Assembly: GCF_001632365.1 (NCBI RefSeq)
Contig: NW_024468532.1
Coordinates: 131,623 to 195,622, forward strand
Origin: Laetiporus sulphureus 93-53
Lineage: Eukaryota > Basidiomycota > Agaricomycetes > Polyporales > Laetiporaceae
Length of the DNA: 64,000 bases
Direction: 5' to 3'
The number at the start of each line of letters is the position of its first letter. Position 1 is the stretch's first letter. The notes under the pieces were generated by a model that ran no database searches, was not told the DNA's origin, and saw nothing but the letters and a program-made list of their open reading frames with translations. The translations under genes and the position numbers were made by a program. Below are positions 10,529-22,669 of this stretch, piece after piece.

Positions 10529-12423
10529 TCACGGGAAGTGCTCGAGCTTGATCGGTCTAATGCCCACCCGTCCGAAGAGAGACTTCAATTTAAGCGGCTG
10601 GTCCTTCCACGAGATCGCCTTCTTTGGCTTCCTGACTTGGTACCGTTCGTGCACGAATGTGACGACTTTGCCCCTGCGTCCGAATCGTCCGACTCGACCA
10701 GCTGCGTGCATAAACATATCCAAGGGATCGTCTTCTGGCAAGTCGACGATGAAGACATGCGTAAGCCCTGGAAAGTCCACTCCTCGAATGGTCTCGTGAG
10801 TGGCAACGAGTAGAGTTGGCGAATCCAGAGTCTCATTTGAATCAGGAGCAGATTCTGACACAAACGCTGCTCCTATCCCCCTTGCATGAATGTCCAGGCT
10901 GTGGGCATCCACTCCGAGCCCGCGCAACTCATGCACCACTCTTTGCACTGGGGCTTGACTCTGCAAGACCAAAAGAGCCAGACGAGGTACTTCCAAAGCG
11001 AAAACTTCGCTGACGGCCTCGAGAACATGGGGCTGGAGCGCAAGTGGTTCATTTTGCAGCCCTATGAATGTCTATAAATGATTGCAATACTTTGGATAAA
11101 CAAGGTAGAGCGTACTTTCGAAGACTTCGAGATCTAAAGTATCGTTTGTTTCGCGTCTGGGTGGTTTCCCACCACGCTTAAGATCCAGGCCGGCCTCAGC
11201 ATCAGACACCGCAAGATCTGCCTTTTGAGATTCTCGGGCGGCTGGATGGTTGGTTATTGTTCCATGTGGAGAAACGACCAAGGCGTGATGCTCAATCCTT
11301 GGGCCACTGGTGTCGCTAGCGGACGTCTTGAGAGAGGGTTTGATGGCCAGTGCCAATTCTTGCAACTTGTCACCCGAAATCTTAATCAGCCTTCTGTCAT
11401 TTTTCCGCGGGAACCACCCGCTTTGAACGCGAGCCCAAAACATGTCGTTGAGATGGAACGTCGCGCTCGACATTATCAACTGTGGGCGCGCGGTAAAATC
11501 GGACTCGCCCTCGTGTGATTGTTTCTCCTTCCCAAAGGCTTTGGATTTCTTTGCGTTCAATGGTCGTCGTTTTGGTTCGTAGATCTGGTCGAGTATTTGG
11601 GACGTCGCAGTAGGATGACTCTTCATCTTCCGCTCAAGTTTAAGGAGTAGATACTTATCCGCATGGCGAGGAGGGGTTTCTATGAGAGAGTCAACCTCAT
11701 CCACCACAATGGTGGATAGCTGGTTTAACTTGATTGCTGTGGGGTCCTTCGTGACAATCTCCAGGAGGCCTTTTGGAGTTCCAAAAAGGACGTGGGGAGG
11801 GTTATTCTTGAGGCGTGAAATTTGCTCCTCCGGCGGGATATCTGCATCTCGTACGACGACCTGCGCACATGAATCGAATGTCCCCATTTTCGGGGCATGA
11901 GAATGTATCCTTTCTGCCCAGTTGAGAAGTTGGTAGGCCAGGTCTCGATGAGGAACGATCATAAGCGACGTTATAGCAGGTTTTTCAGGGTGCTTGCGTT
12001 CTTTGGAGAGAAGTGCAAGCAGGAGGCCGAAAGACCTATATTATGATTAAGTACGTTGGCGAACGGACATCAGGTTGCAATAATAACACACTTGCCGGTA
12101 CCCGTGTGGTCTTTCACAAATGCGTTCCAATCGCGATTAATTGCCATAATGATCTGTTCCTGCACATATGTAGCAAACTCAACCGACGGGAAGGCCGCTT
12201 GCAGCCCGGTTACGATGCGCTTGTCCGGCAAGAGATATGAGAATGGAATGCGCAGGTCTGTCCCGCGGAATGACTCTGGAGCCTCATAGTAGACCACTCG
12301 TCCTTTAGAGTCCAGCTGAGGTGCGGTAGAATGATACCGAAGCCATGTTGAACGGTGTGAAAAAGGATCAAGGAACAATGCACGTCGGGGCCAGAGGAAG
12401 GATGAGCACTTGAGACTTCGCAT
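10529..12423 (-). CDS. Mitochondrial DEAD-box RNA helicase, Mrh4-like
   Basis: ATP-dependent RNA helicase, probably acting in mitochondrial ribosome assembly as known for yeast Mrh4. ATG 12423 (MRSLKCSSFLWPRRALF) begins an Arg-rich presequence. Helicase motifs follow: Gln region VQEQIIMAI, Walker A HTGTGK (completed across intron 1 as GKSFGLLLALL), PHRDLAYQL, GTPKGLLE, DEVD in place of DEAD, SAT (IMSSAT), then ATHETIRGVDFPG and HAAGRVGRFGRRG. The DEVD variant and the insert before SAT are unlike cytosolic DEAD-box proteins and fit the Mrh4 type. Three exons give about 575 residues. Intron 2 joins LEVFE to RLQNEP. The substrate is inferred from the family. Confidence 0.85.
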
Positions 12424-12829
12424 GAAACTGAAAGAGAGCACGATCGAAAATGCTGCCAGGCTTGATACAAGGAGCGTTCCGTCGGACTATTCTCACGGGC
12501 TACCGTGCTTCCCTTTTCAGGAATGTCCGCCACACCAAACCGCGTGCGATATATCACTTCAATTCTGTTATACTGCAGTACTACTAGTACTAATAGCGTG
12601 AAAGGATGCCAGCGTAAGAAAAGCGACTCAGAATGCGGTTAGATGTCACGATAGCGTAGACTGGGGTGAGGATGGAACAAGAAGACCCTAGGAACAAGCC
12701 ACTACTATTCCGACATCGCGGCCGCAAGCGTCATGAAGATGGCCTGCTCTCCGTACTGGCAGAATCAACCGCGTCAGGATGGTCTTCATGGTGTCCCTCA
12801 GATGTTCGGGTGTCCATCCTCGGCAATTC
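12424..12829. other. Intergenic, no gene seen
   Basis: Promoter of the helicase and 3' flank of the sugar transporter, both on the minus strand. The minus-strand frame here that looks coding is the read-through of the last transporter exon past its stop in another frame. Confidence 0.5.
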
Positions 12830-15455
12830 CTATTCGTCACCATCGTGTATGGGTTGGTAATGCGCCCGTTCGGACCGGCCAAAAATGCGGCTCAGGATAC
12901 CTGGTCCTTGCGAGGTATCCTTCCCTCTCACAATGGCGGAACGTCTGCTGCGAGAGGAACGTCGTGATACGAGCGATGCTCTTTCCGACTCTTCGTCTTC
13001 CAGTCGCTCCTCGAGTTCCTCTGCAAGGAAGGCGTCAACGTTGCCTTATATCTGTTCGCGATTGTCTCACCTTCTCCAAATACAGCATCCATCTCCTCCA
13101 AAGGAACTCCTCTCGTCTCGGGATATACTAACCAGGCATCAGAAGAGAAGACCGTACCGTGACAGCACGAAAACACTCACGGAAATACACTGAGCGAAGA
13201 GTTACATGAGCGTAGCGTCTCAACTTGTCACCTGATGACTTACCAAGGACGAAACTGCAAACACAGAAGAAGCCGTGCATAGGATACAGACGCCATTTGA
13301 TATGTTCCTGTAAAAATGGTGTAATCTCTCCCACCAGGAAATTGAACGCCCAATTCGTTGCTGTAGACAGGGAGACACCTTTGGCACGTATCATGAGCGG
13401 CATTATTTCTGGAGGGCTAAAAAAGGACGAAGATATGTCTCAGCGTGAGACTGACCAGTCGAAACAAAGGACGCACAAAAGCCATGGAATAGGTCCCCAG
13501 CTATTGGCATATTAGCGTCAAAGAAAGAACGGAAGAACACAAGAAGCAGACCTATAGCCGAATGCGGCATTGAATACGATCACGCAGGCTACCACAGCAC
13601 GAGGTGTCTCTGGGACGTCGATATATAGCCACCAGCCCGTGAGACCCAGTGCGAGCGCCATCTATGTTCTCGTTTAGCTGTCAACTTTAAGATAAACTGG
13701 AAAGATACATACCACCACAGCACCTGACAGCAAGATTGGTCGCCGCCCCAAGCGGTCAACTAAGTACCATCTATTGCAAAATCCAATGTCAGCAGTCAAA
13801 CGTTGGACGCAATATACACGTACGTTGGTAGTGTACTAAGGAGGTATATGATTGCATTGATGCCAGTCATCAAAATGGCGTCACGGCCAATCCATCCAGC
13901 CTCTGTGCCGAATAAGCCGCTATGAATGCGTACGCAGGACAATCCCACCTTCGAAGACTCGTGCTTTGGACGGAACCACATGTCAGTGCGTAGCATGCAG
14001 CCAGACCATTGATATCTTACGAGCATAGTACGAGATCACTGTCATTCCCAGTTTGTCAGCTATTAAAAAAGCTGTGGCAACGAGAAACCATTCACCATTG
14101 ATTCCATTCTAGGTGAGGAGGCATGACATGCGTGAGCTCCCCGCGTTAGACGTTCAAACAAATGACGACGTGCTCACAAGTTGTGCGAATGCTTGAGAAG
14201 ACATGGCAAGAAGAACCCGCCGCTTATACCTCTTCCACATTACAGCGTAAGAACGAGCCTCTCCGCTTTCTCGCTACATGTGCGTCAGGGCTGCTAAGTC
14301 TTTCACCACTATCCGCACGCGAACACACCTCGAACATGACTCTCTCTTTGATTTCTTGGAATTCAGCATTGGCAACCGAATCATTTGGATCGCCGCCGTG
14401 CAAATCCACCAAAACTTGCAACCCTTCGTCATCTTTGTCCGTATCAATGAGCCATCTAACCCGTCGGCATGAAGGTTAGATACAGAACCGTTCTCACGGC
14501 GATTCCTAAAGACTTACCGCGGACTCTCTGGCATTAAAATCGACCCGACAGCTAGGATAGCTCCGATGACACACTGTATGAACAATGGTATTCTCCATGC
14601 ATGATCAGAGTCGAGGAAAGAGCAAAAGTAGTCTATCCACTGCATCATGTATCATCAACGACTATCGCAAGACACAACTGAGACGTCTACTTACCACGGA
14701 TGATGCGTAACCGAAGATGTTTCCGGTGAACTCCATGCATGCGAGGGCACCTCTCTGAGTTTGAACGTAGCTGTCAGTGATAGGCACAACAAATTGTCAA
14801 GCGCCAAACATACGTGATTGGGAGGGGAAATTTCACTCTGGTAGATCGGCACAATTGTCCTAAAGTTTCGACGGCTCTATTATATGCCATTCACATTGAA
14901 TGAAAGTCAGAACGTACGACAGCAGACCAACCCCGAAACCAGCAACGATCCGGCCCACAACCATGACCCAAAAGCCAGGCGTGAAGGTCTGGATACCGCC
15001 TCCAATAGCAAAGACAATCGCACCGATGAAAAGGGTTCCCCGTCGGCCAAGCAGGTCACCCACACGGCCGGCCGCCACGGAGGTCACTGTGAAATATGTT
15101 TCACTGTCGACAAGCGGTATATTCACGATACTCACTGAATGCCCCAATTTCAAGCACTGCTACCATGGTGCCAACTTCAATCGATCCAGGATTGTTGAAG
15201 AATTTCCGGAAGTGAGGCCCGGTGATTATTCCAGACATGACACTGAACAATCCTAAGGAGAAGACTTCGCACCACTATGGCATGAGCTTACCCTTGGTCA
15301 TATCCGAACTACCAGAACGTAAGCATACGATTGAAAGGCAGAAATCGCGCACAGCCGCTCACCAAGAAGACTCCGAGACTAGCAAAGACGGAGATGGCGT
15401 AGAGTAAGGGCTGGCCCACTAGTCTCCGTCGCGAGCGGGGAACAGCTGCCTCCAT
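12830..15455 (-). CDS. MFS sugar transporter
   Basis: Twelve-helix monosaccharide transporter of the plasma membrane, sugar porter family. The start exon codes MEAAVPRSRRRLVGQ followed by helix 1. Diagnostic motifs are GRVGDLLGRRGT (loop 2-3), MPESPR after helix 6, DRLGRRPILLSG, and PETRGVPLEEMD after helix 12. About ten introns interrupt it. The true C-terminus needs a 50-base intron after DAVFGE (GTGAGA...TTGCAG), leading to a charged, Ser/Arg-rich tail ending YQPIHDGDE at 12830. Reading straight on would give an unrelated ending at 12928. It is divergent from the Mim2-like gene with 231 bases between starts. The sugar is not determinable from sequence. Confidence 0.9.
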
Positions 15456-15686
15456 GATGCATCTATTGCGCGGAAGCGAATGACTGGAAGATGGCTAGGG
15501 ACGGGGTATTGAGGCGAACGCTGAGGAAGAGTATTTACTGACGACCCCCGCGTGTATTGAAGATGATGGCCGCCCGCGTGGCCACCTGCCACAGGTCTTA
15601 TGACATCTCTCCCTACTCGGACCTTCCGCCACACTTCACCTCAGGGAACTATTCTCAGTGCATTTCCTGGCTTTCGCGCTCAAACG

Positions 15687-15989
15687 ATGCCAGCGTCAGT
15701 CGCCTCTCTCGACAGTGAATCAGTCCTATCAGATAGCCGCTACGACTCGGACGAGGAGGAGCGCCTTGCCGAGGAGGAGTGGAGGGAAAGCTTGGGGCAA
15801 CTGCAGCAATTGTTATCCATTGTGCTGCTGCCTATCATTGGACGATGGTTGGGCAGAAAATGGAGCTATTGGGGTACGCAGGTAGAATCTGTCCATCCAG
15901 AATCGCTGACGGTCAGATCGATTCTAGCCTATGCTCGCTACCTGAGACTCGGGCTAGGAAAGTCTTTCTTCTTGGGCGAGTGGCGTTGA
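15687..15989 (+). CDS. Mim2-like mitochondrial outer membrane import protein
   Basis: Small outer-membrane protein resembling Mim2, the partner of Mim1 in inserting helical proteins into the mitochondrial outer membrane. ATG 15687 gives MPASVASLDSESVLSD, then the conserved acidic block DSDEEERLAEEEW and a hydrophobic segment LLSIVLLPIIGRWLGRKWSYW. A 54-base intron (15874-15927) joins it to AYARYLRLGLGKSFF. Spliced length is 82 residues, close to the yeast protein (87). Without splicing the frame reads through the intron and hides the conserved WAYARYLRLGLGK junction. It is divergent from the sugar transporter. Assignment rests on motif and size, since no similarity search was possible. Confidence 0.75.
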   Translation: MPASVASLDSESVLSDSRYDSDEEERLAEEEWRESLGQLQQLLSIVLLPIIGRWLGRKWSYWGTQVESVHPESLTVRSILAYARYLRLGLGKSFFLGEWR

Positions 15990-16655
15990 TACCACCATTC
16001 CGTTCACTTTGCCGGCTGTAGAGCATCTTGTCATGTAGATATCCATCAACTGTAAGTGTCACAAGTACCTCTGCTCTTCTCAAAGATTTCGACTGTCCGA
16101 CAGGGATGGGATACCTTTGTATCGATATTCATGCTGGACTTCCCGAAACGAAGAATTCCCCCCCCCCGCTTTACGAACTGCAATTTAAAGCAGCTGGGCC
16201 TTAGCCATGCCATCCGTTGAATCTACATATGTTCGTGTGCGTTGATAAGCAACATCCTATGGAAGCGAGACATTTTATGGATTGCTCGCGCGCCAGCCAT
16301 GGATGCCACAGGCGTTGAATCTCCTGTCAAGTGAACACAGGTCGATCGGAATAGACTGATAGCATGACATGGCGAATATTGGCGGGCAGCTAAGCTGCCG
16401 AGGAAATGCGGGTAACGCTGGACACCGTAGGTTCGTTTCAGCACAGTTTGCTCTCGTCGTCCCCATGGACGAAGCTGGAGGAGGCAGGATCAGGTTGTCA
16501 TGGATGATTCACAATGGCAATCGCTCAATACCGACGAGGCTTAGCACGGTCGGGGTGCTATCGATCCTACAAGGTGTCTTATTGCGTTATATGAAGTGCT
16601 AGGGATGGGCATGAACCAAGCGGTAGAAAGGTCCACAATACACCGCAACATAAGT
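15990..16655. other. Intergenic between convergent genes
   Basis: 3' flanks of the Mim2-like and PPR genes. It holds a run of ten C at 16158-16167 and otherwise no feature I can support. The 60-77 codon frames here have no family signal. Confidence 0.5.
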
Positions 16656-18977
16656 TTAGATGTAGGCAGCAGGTCCAGCCTTCAACTTTTCAGTAGCCCT
16701 TTTACGCACTCTCTCAACCAAATCCGACAGCGCGCCTGCCGGTGTGAAATTGCGACTGAGCAGATCGAGTCTCACCTCGTTCGCCAGCACCCACTCTTCC
16801 CTCTTCACCAGGTTATGCAGCAGAATGTACCATGAGTCGTTTGCGAGGGCAATCCGCTCCTTCTGCATGATCTTGTAATAGCTGAGAGCATCCTGTGTGC
16901 CCTGTGGCTCAGGGTTCTGGAAGCATGCTTGGAGAAGGATGTTGAACGTTGTCCTCTTCGGCTTGATCTTGCGAGCCTTCATTTTATCCCATATTATCTT
17001 CCTATATTCCGCGACGAGCTTGGGTGGAAGCCAATTGCTGCGATGGATACCGGTCAGAATGCTGGTGTAAGTGACATCGTTTGGCCGTGCACCCGGAATC
17101 TCGTCCCGCTCCATGCGCCCCAGCAAACTGAGCGCGGCATGGAGACCTTTCTCTGTCTGCAATCGCATCTGGTAGTCGATGATTGTCGTCAAGGTGGCTG
17201 CGTTCGGCTCGACGCCCTGCTTGCGCATGAGATTAAGCACGATCTCCGGTGCATCGTCTCGGACCTTGAATAACGCAGATAGGACGATGGAGAAGGTGTA
17301 AACGTCTCCTACAAGACCGGTAGGCTCGATCATTTGTAAAATCTCTGACAATGTCTTGAGTTGCCCTTTCCGCGCGTAATACCTGAGGAATGTGTTGAAC
17401 GTGACGATATCGGGTTTTGGCCCTTCAGCTTGCATCTCGTCCAGAATCGCGCGCGCTTCGGTTTCCTCGTGATGGAAGAGCATCCCATGGAGGGTTGTGT
17501 TGTATAAGACTAGCACATCCGAATCCGCAGGAGTAGGAGAAAGGTTGCGGACCACAGACTTAGCTAATTGGAACCTCTTTGAAGCCTCTTCAGGCAAATT
17601 CGAATGGTATAAGGCGCCGACAAGGGCCTGATATGCCGCAATATCAGGCTTTAAGCCCTGCTCGAGCATAGCGTTCCAGGTGTTGATCGCCTCGACGGGC
17701 GCATTAAGCTCACCATACCCCTTGATGCATGCTGTGAACATAGCAGCCGATGGGCGGATTCCCCACTTCAGCACGTCATTCCATACATTCGATGCTAGGT
17801 CGGTCCTCCGACAAAACATGAAGCCAGTAATGAAAGCGGGCCACGCTGACTCTGACACATATATGGACCCGTTCGCGTCCTTGTCTGATGACTTGACCGA
17901 AAGCCATGGGTCGGGAGTTGAAAGGCCTTTGGATATGTCTTGATAGAGTTCCTCCAGCGGTTTTAAAGCCCAACTGTGCGCCAACTGGTCAATATGCTTT
18001 GCGAGCGCAGCCGGACGTGCAACGAGCCGTGCGACCTTAATGCGACGACCGTAATCCTTTACCCGCTTGGCCAATGCCTCGTCGTGATCCAGAAGTCGCG
18101 TGAAATGATCGATAACGCTGGGAATGAAGCGCGCTGAGGTTCGAAATGACATAGAAAATGCGTTCAGGAAGGATTCCTTGGAGTCGCGCAACGCATGCGC
18201 AGTCACTGCAGCGAGGAGTATGTCAGATTGAAGGCCGTGAATGGTCGTATCCTGCGCATGATCGCTGGAGCTGTTAGCAGATTCGCCTTTGTCCCCGTCT
18301 ACTGGTTCCTCGGGTTCCAGCCGTATCACCTTCTCTCCGAGTAAGGCCTCATAGCGTTCGTACAAAAGGAGAACAGCATCTGGGTTTTTGAGCTTGATCA
18401 ACGATAGCATGTACTGTTTCAACCCTTCCGACTGGCCCTCGGCTGCCGCGGCTACAGAGATCTCTCGCAGGGCTTCCATCTCCGTCACATCGAACAGAGC
18501 GTCTTCAAGTTTGTGTTTACAATACGATGCGACGATTCTGGAGCACATTTCATAGTGGGGTGGACCAAAAAAACGCAATAGATGACGTTTATCGAGCTCA
18601 TTCAAAATCCGCCATGTGTCGTGCAGATCAGGAGCCAGAAGCGGTTTGGCCATGGCTCGTAGTTGAAGGACAGCCTGGTTGAAGATCTCCGCTTCCCCGT
18701 TGGACAGACCCTGGCATTGTGTTCCGTGGAGTAGATCGATGTGTTTGTTCAACTGATCGAGTACGTCTCCTGGGGAAAGAGTGGATCGGGAGGACGACGC
18801 GAGGGGTGCTACGACCGAGCGGTCGAAGAAGGAGCTGCTGTTGAGCTCGGGCCTGACTGGTTCCGCCTTCAGCGTCCGGCGGGTCGTCGCATTGCCTCTG
18901 CAGAAAATCCGAGGTGCGAGAAAATCGAGCGCGATGAAGGACACAGTGGTTCTCTGGGAAGCATTGCGAGCAAGCAT
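16656..18977 (-). CDS. Pentatricopeptide repeat protein, probably mitochondrial
   Basis: Intronless 773-residue protein. The N-terminus is a likely mitochondrial presequence (MLARNASQRTTVSFIALDF). Between about residues 400 and 700 lie tandem 35-residue helical repeats of PPR type, for example AMFTACIKGYGELNAPVEAI, AAYQALVGALYHSNLPEEA, and VTFNTFLRYYARKGQLKT. PPR proteins bind organellar RNA and affect its stability or translation; the target cannot be read here. The absence of introns stands out among its neighbours. It is divergent from the cyclophilin gene across 247 bases. Confidence 0.9.
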   Translation of the reverse strand: MLARNASQRTTVSFIALDFLAPRIFCRGNATTRRTLKAEPVRPELNSSSFFDRSVVAPLASSSRSTLSPGDVLDQLNKHIDLLHGTQCQGLSNGEAEIFNQAVLQLRAMAKPLLAPDLHDTWRILNELDKRHLLRFFGPPHYEMCSRIVASYCKHKLEDALFDVTEMEALREISVAAAAEGQSEGLKQYMLSLIKLKNPDAVLLLYERYEALLGEKVIRLEPEEPVDGDKGESANSSSDHAQDTTIHGLQSDILLAAVTAHALRDSKESFLNAFSMSFRTSARFIPSVIDHFTRLLDHDEALAKRVKDYGRRIKVARLVARPAALAKHIDQLAHSWALKPLEELYQDISKGLSTPDPWLSVKSSDKDANGSIYVSESAWPAFITGFMFCRRTDLASNVWNDVLKWGIRPSAAMFTACIKGYGELNAPVEAINTWNAMLEQGLKPDIAAYQALVGALYHSNLPEEASKRFQLAKSVVRNLSPTPADSDVLVLYNTTLHGMLFHHEETEARAILDEMQAEGPKPDIVTFNTFLRYYARKGQLKTLSEILQMIEPTGLVGDVYTFSIVLSALFKVRDDAPEIVLNLMRKQGVEPNAATLTTIIDYQMRLQTEKGLHAALSLLGRMERDEIPGARPNDVTYTSILTGIHRSNWLPPKLVAEYRKIIWDKMKARKIKPKRTTFNILLQACFQNPEPQGTQDALSYYKIMQKERIALANDSWYILLHNLVKREEWVLANEVRLDLLSRNFTPAGALSDLVERVRKRATEKLKAGPAAYI

Positions 18978-19224
18978 GCGTAGGCGTTCTTGGTCCGACT
19001 TCTGAAAATCATGCGGGTGAGGTCTCCATTGCAGTGCGCAGGACGCGGTTACGTACGACGGAGTGCAGCAGCGAAGGGATTAGAGCCGCTTTGCAGATGT
19101 TCGTGGAGGACTCAGTCCTGCTTCGATCACGGGCGCGTATATAATTCCAGATCACGCGTGGCCCAGTGGCTACCGACCAACTCGCATTGTCTTCTCACCT
19201 CCACCTCGCCAACTCGTCCACAAC

Positions 19225-21336
19225 ATGGGACACGGAAACTCGGACAAGCTTTACGTCACTCATGCAGAGCATTCTGGCCTGTTCGGTCAGCATACTGCGT
19301 CATCCGCGGGTTACAAAACGTAAGCGCCATTCTTATGCATGAAGCACGCTAAAGGAATCTTCGTTATCGTGTACACAGAAAGAGCCAAGGTACTCACCCT
19401 GCTGCAGTCACACCGTTTGACTGCTGTGCGCTATCCTTTCAACCGTTTACACATCCCGTATGCGCTCGGAATTCGGACGGCACTGGAAGTGTGTTCGATG
19501 TCGTGAACATCATACCATGGCTGAAGTAAGTATACCGTCAGAATCCTGTTTGCGTTCATCCTGATGCAGGAATTGCCAGGCAGCACCATAATACCAATCC
19601 ATTTACGAAGGAGCCTCTTACGCCCGCCGACCTCATAACCCTCCACTACTCTCGCAAGCCGAATGGAGAGATTCATGACCCAATATCCTTCAAGCCGTTC
19701 ACCGAGCACTCTCACATTGTCGCGATTGCTACTACAGGCAATGTGTTTCTTGCCGAGAGCATTAAAGGCGGGCGGGACTTGGTTGCTGATGTGAAGTTCA
19801 AGAAGTAGGCCGCTTCATCCCGACGTCATCATAAACGTTGAGCTTATGACGGCGTCACAGGGAGGATGTAATAACATTACAGAACCCACATGGTTTCCCT
19901 CCTGCCTCCGTCTCCAAGTCCTCCATCACAACTCAGGAGACGCAGCAGAACAAAACAAAGACCATCGCAACAAGAGCAGCTGCAACATCCGCCAAACCAT
20001 CTGTACCATGTGAGTCGCACCTTCTTGAAGGTCGTATTGACAATGCTGAATGTTAATAGGGAATATTTCTCCCTACTCCAGTGGTCTGCCCGGCGCGTCA
20101 CTGACCTCAACGTCCATTGACCCCCAGACAAAATCGGCGCAGCTCCTGTGGGATGAGGTGAGCCATCGAGTGCAGCACGTGATTATAAGGAAACTAACAA
20201 CCCCCCAGGAGGAGTTGATGTTTGACGACTTCGCGAATCCGCCGAAGGGAAAAGGGAAAGAAAAGGACATTGGTAAGCGTCGTGCATACGTGCGCGTCGT
20301 CACAACCCTAGGAGGTGGCAGTCTCAACCTTGAGCTCTTTTGCGAAAAGGTAAAGTCTACTCGTCGTACACATATAGATGTGCGACCGACGTGATCCAAT
20401 TCTCTGTTTCTGGCAGGCACCCAAAACGTGCTACAACTTCCTGCAACTAGCGAAGGCAGGCAAATACAACAATTGTCTGTTCCACAGGCTTGTGCCTGGA
20501 TTCATGGTAGGCTGCCTACCGTTCTGCTGAGGTAGAGATACTGACAGTCTGTGATGCATGTTTTAAGATTCAAACTGGTGATCCAACCGGCACAGGGGCG
20601 GGCGGAGAGTCATGTTGGGGTACTCCTTTCCGAGATGAATTTGACATGCGGAATGTCGCAAAACATGACTCTCGAGGCATCGTAGCTATGGCGAATAAGG
20701 GTCCCGGAACCAATGGGTACGTCTTGGGTAACGAAAACCTTGTGACCATGCTTCATTGACCTCTCGCCAGGTCGCAATTCTACATCACATTCAAAGCGAC
20801 ACCGCATCTTGACAAGAAGCATACCGTATTCGGTAAGCTTGTAGGTGGTGAGGACATCCTCGATGCGCTAGAAGCATTGCCTGTCAAGCCTGGCACTGAA
20901 CGACCAGCGAAGCCGGTGCGGATCGCGGAGGTCATCATGTTCGTACTTTGCGTTCTTGGTTGCTTGTTTGTGACTTCGCTTACATGAATTGATCCTTTCT
21001 CGAAGATACCAGGACCCTTTTGAAGAATACAAAGCCCGTCGTCAGAAGAAACTCGAGCGAAGGGCAGAGGCAGAGCAAAGCGCGCGAATCGGCAGCAAGG
21101 ATGAGAAGAAGGAAGGAGACGATATCAATTGGTTCGGAACAAAGGTTGGGTCAGAAACAAAGAGCTCTGGCGAGTTAGGAGGCGGCGAAGTGGGTAAATA
21201 TCTGACAGGCAAGACCACCGCGAGCTTGAAGAGGACGGCCACGGAGCAACCATCCGTTCTGCCGGATGTCGTTGGTGTTCCGGTTGAATCTACGAAGAAA
21301 CGCAAACTAGGGTTCGGGAACTTCGATAATTGGTGA
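19225..21336 (+). CDS. U-box cyclophilin, Cyp8/PPIL2 type
   Basis: Peptidyl-prolyl isomerase-like protein 2, a nuclear, spliceosome-associated U-box protein. It starts [21 protein letters not shown]. The degenerate U-box follows ([17 protein letters not shown]...[12 protein letters not shown]), then a linker, then the cyclophilin domain: [72 protein letters not shown]. The tail is Lys/Glu-rich and ends [11 protein letters not shown]. The cyclophilin domain keeps the catalytic Arg of FHR and the QTGD and SQFYI segments. About eight introns; splicing gives roughly 525 residues, as usual for the family. Confidence 0.92.
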
Positions 21337-21388
21337 TCCACAAGTAAGATATATGGTATGCTGCTACAGTATGTACGATGTAAGATAG

Positions 21389-22377
21389 TCAAGGTGTCAT
21401 ATATATTCTCAACCCTGCGTTACGCCGCGACAGGCTCACGTTCTCGCGGTCCTGCCTCAGCTTTTGGGTATCAGTTGCATCAGCGAAGTTGATGGGGAGA
21501 ACAACGAAATGCGTACCCGCTCCTTCCGGCACCGCAGCCACCGGTTCCCGTGATGGAACAGACGGCAGTTCGATAGGAGGCTGCGTCTGTTCGCCCGTCT
21601 GTACAGAATTCACTGTAAGGAAAACACCGAGAGGTATCTGTGGACTACTGAAACTTACCGCCTCTCGCTGGAGAACCTGCAGCTCAACCTGTACGGCCTC
21701 TTCCTCTTCAACGGTCAAGGAATTAGTGAGCGTCTCATCAATTTCCTGCAGGTAGAGAATGTCAGCATAGGGAATGGTCACCAGCCTCACCACGCACCCG
21801 TTGATACTCTCGCGCCTCCTGCGTCTCCTCCAGCAGTTTCTCCACGCTCTCTAGATTCATCTCCTTGTGTATCTCCTTGAGCACCTCGTTACCTTGTTGC
21901 AATCCATGCAACACGGACACTTCGATCAAAGAGAACTCGATTGTCGAGACCTACGACAGCAATACAGACCGTCAGGTCTGCAGCATGAAGGAAGCCATGC
22001 AGAAAACGCACTAGCTTCTCCAGGTTCTCTAATTGCCCATCCGTCTTGACCAGCAGACTCTCTTGATATTTCCGCTTGCGCAGCGCGAAGAGAGCGCGAT
22101 CCTTGTGTCCTGCAGCTAGATGCTGTTTCGCTATCTCATGTTCGCGCTCGAGAATTCCTTGTATCTATTACGAAGCTTCAGCATGCCTGACCCAACAGAA
22201 CCAGAAGCGGATCGTAACCTTCTTCTGATACTGCTTGATTTTATCTCTCTGTAACTTGAGACTGCAGTGGAAGATTGTGTCTCTCGTAGGACCACAGACG
22301 TGATAGAAGTGACTGACTGACTCTAGTATTGCACGGTCCTGGGCAGTGATCTTCGGTACCGACTGGTTCCCGCCCAT
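21389..22377 (-). CDS. VPS20: ESCRT-III subunit Vps20 (CHMP6)
   Basis: ESCRT-III initiator for multivesicular body sorting at endosomes. ATG 22377 gives MGGNQSVPKITAQDRAIL, with Gly at position 2 as in the family's N-myristoylation site. Splicing yields DLKLQRDKIKQYQKK, then the Snf7-domain helices (ILEREHEIAKQHLAAGHKDRALFALRKRKYQ; LVSTIEFSLIEVSVLHGLQQGN; LESVEKLLEETQEAREYQREI). Near 21600-21660 a GTAAGT intron is removed so that VLQREA joins TGEQTQPPIELPSVPSREP. The acidic, Pro-rich C-terminus is typical of MIM-bearing ESCRT-III tails. About five exons. Confidence 0.88.
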
Positions 22378-22669
22378 GAGCCTCACAAAAACAATATAAT
22401 GCTTGAAGAGACAGCTCGTATGTCGAGGGAGGTGCACCGACCAGAATCCAGGTGTGGCTGTCAAGGACTCAGCGACAGCCGCTCGTTCACGTAAAGTGGC
22501 CAAACAGAATGTCCATCAATTGTAGATGTTGAGACAGAAGTAAATCGGAACATAAATATAGAAGTAATAATATAGCTGCAAGCGCATTATAATACACTAT
22601 GGATACAGCAAAGATGGTATCCGATGCCATATACAAGAACTGTTGTGAGGCGCCATCCTGCTCACAACG

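Noticed and set aside
10138..10551. 137-codon plus-strand frame
   Set aside because: Lies in the DUF4203 promoter and overlaps the helicase stop; no recognisable motif.
16158..16167. Run of ten C as a functional element
   Set aside because: Simple homopolymer in a convergent 3' region; no further structure.
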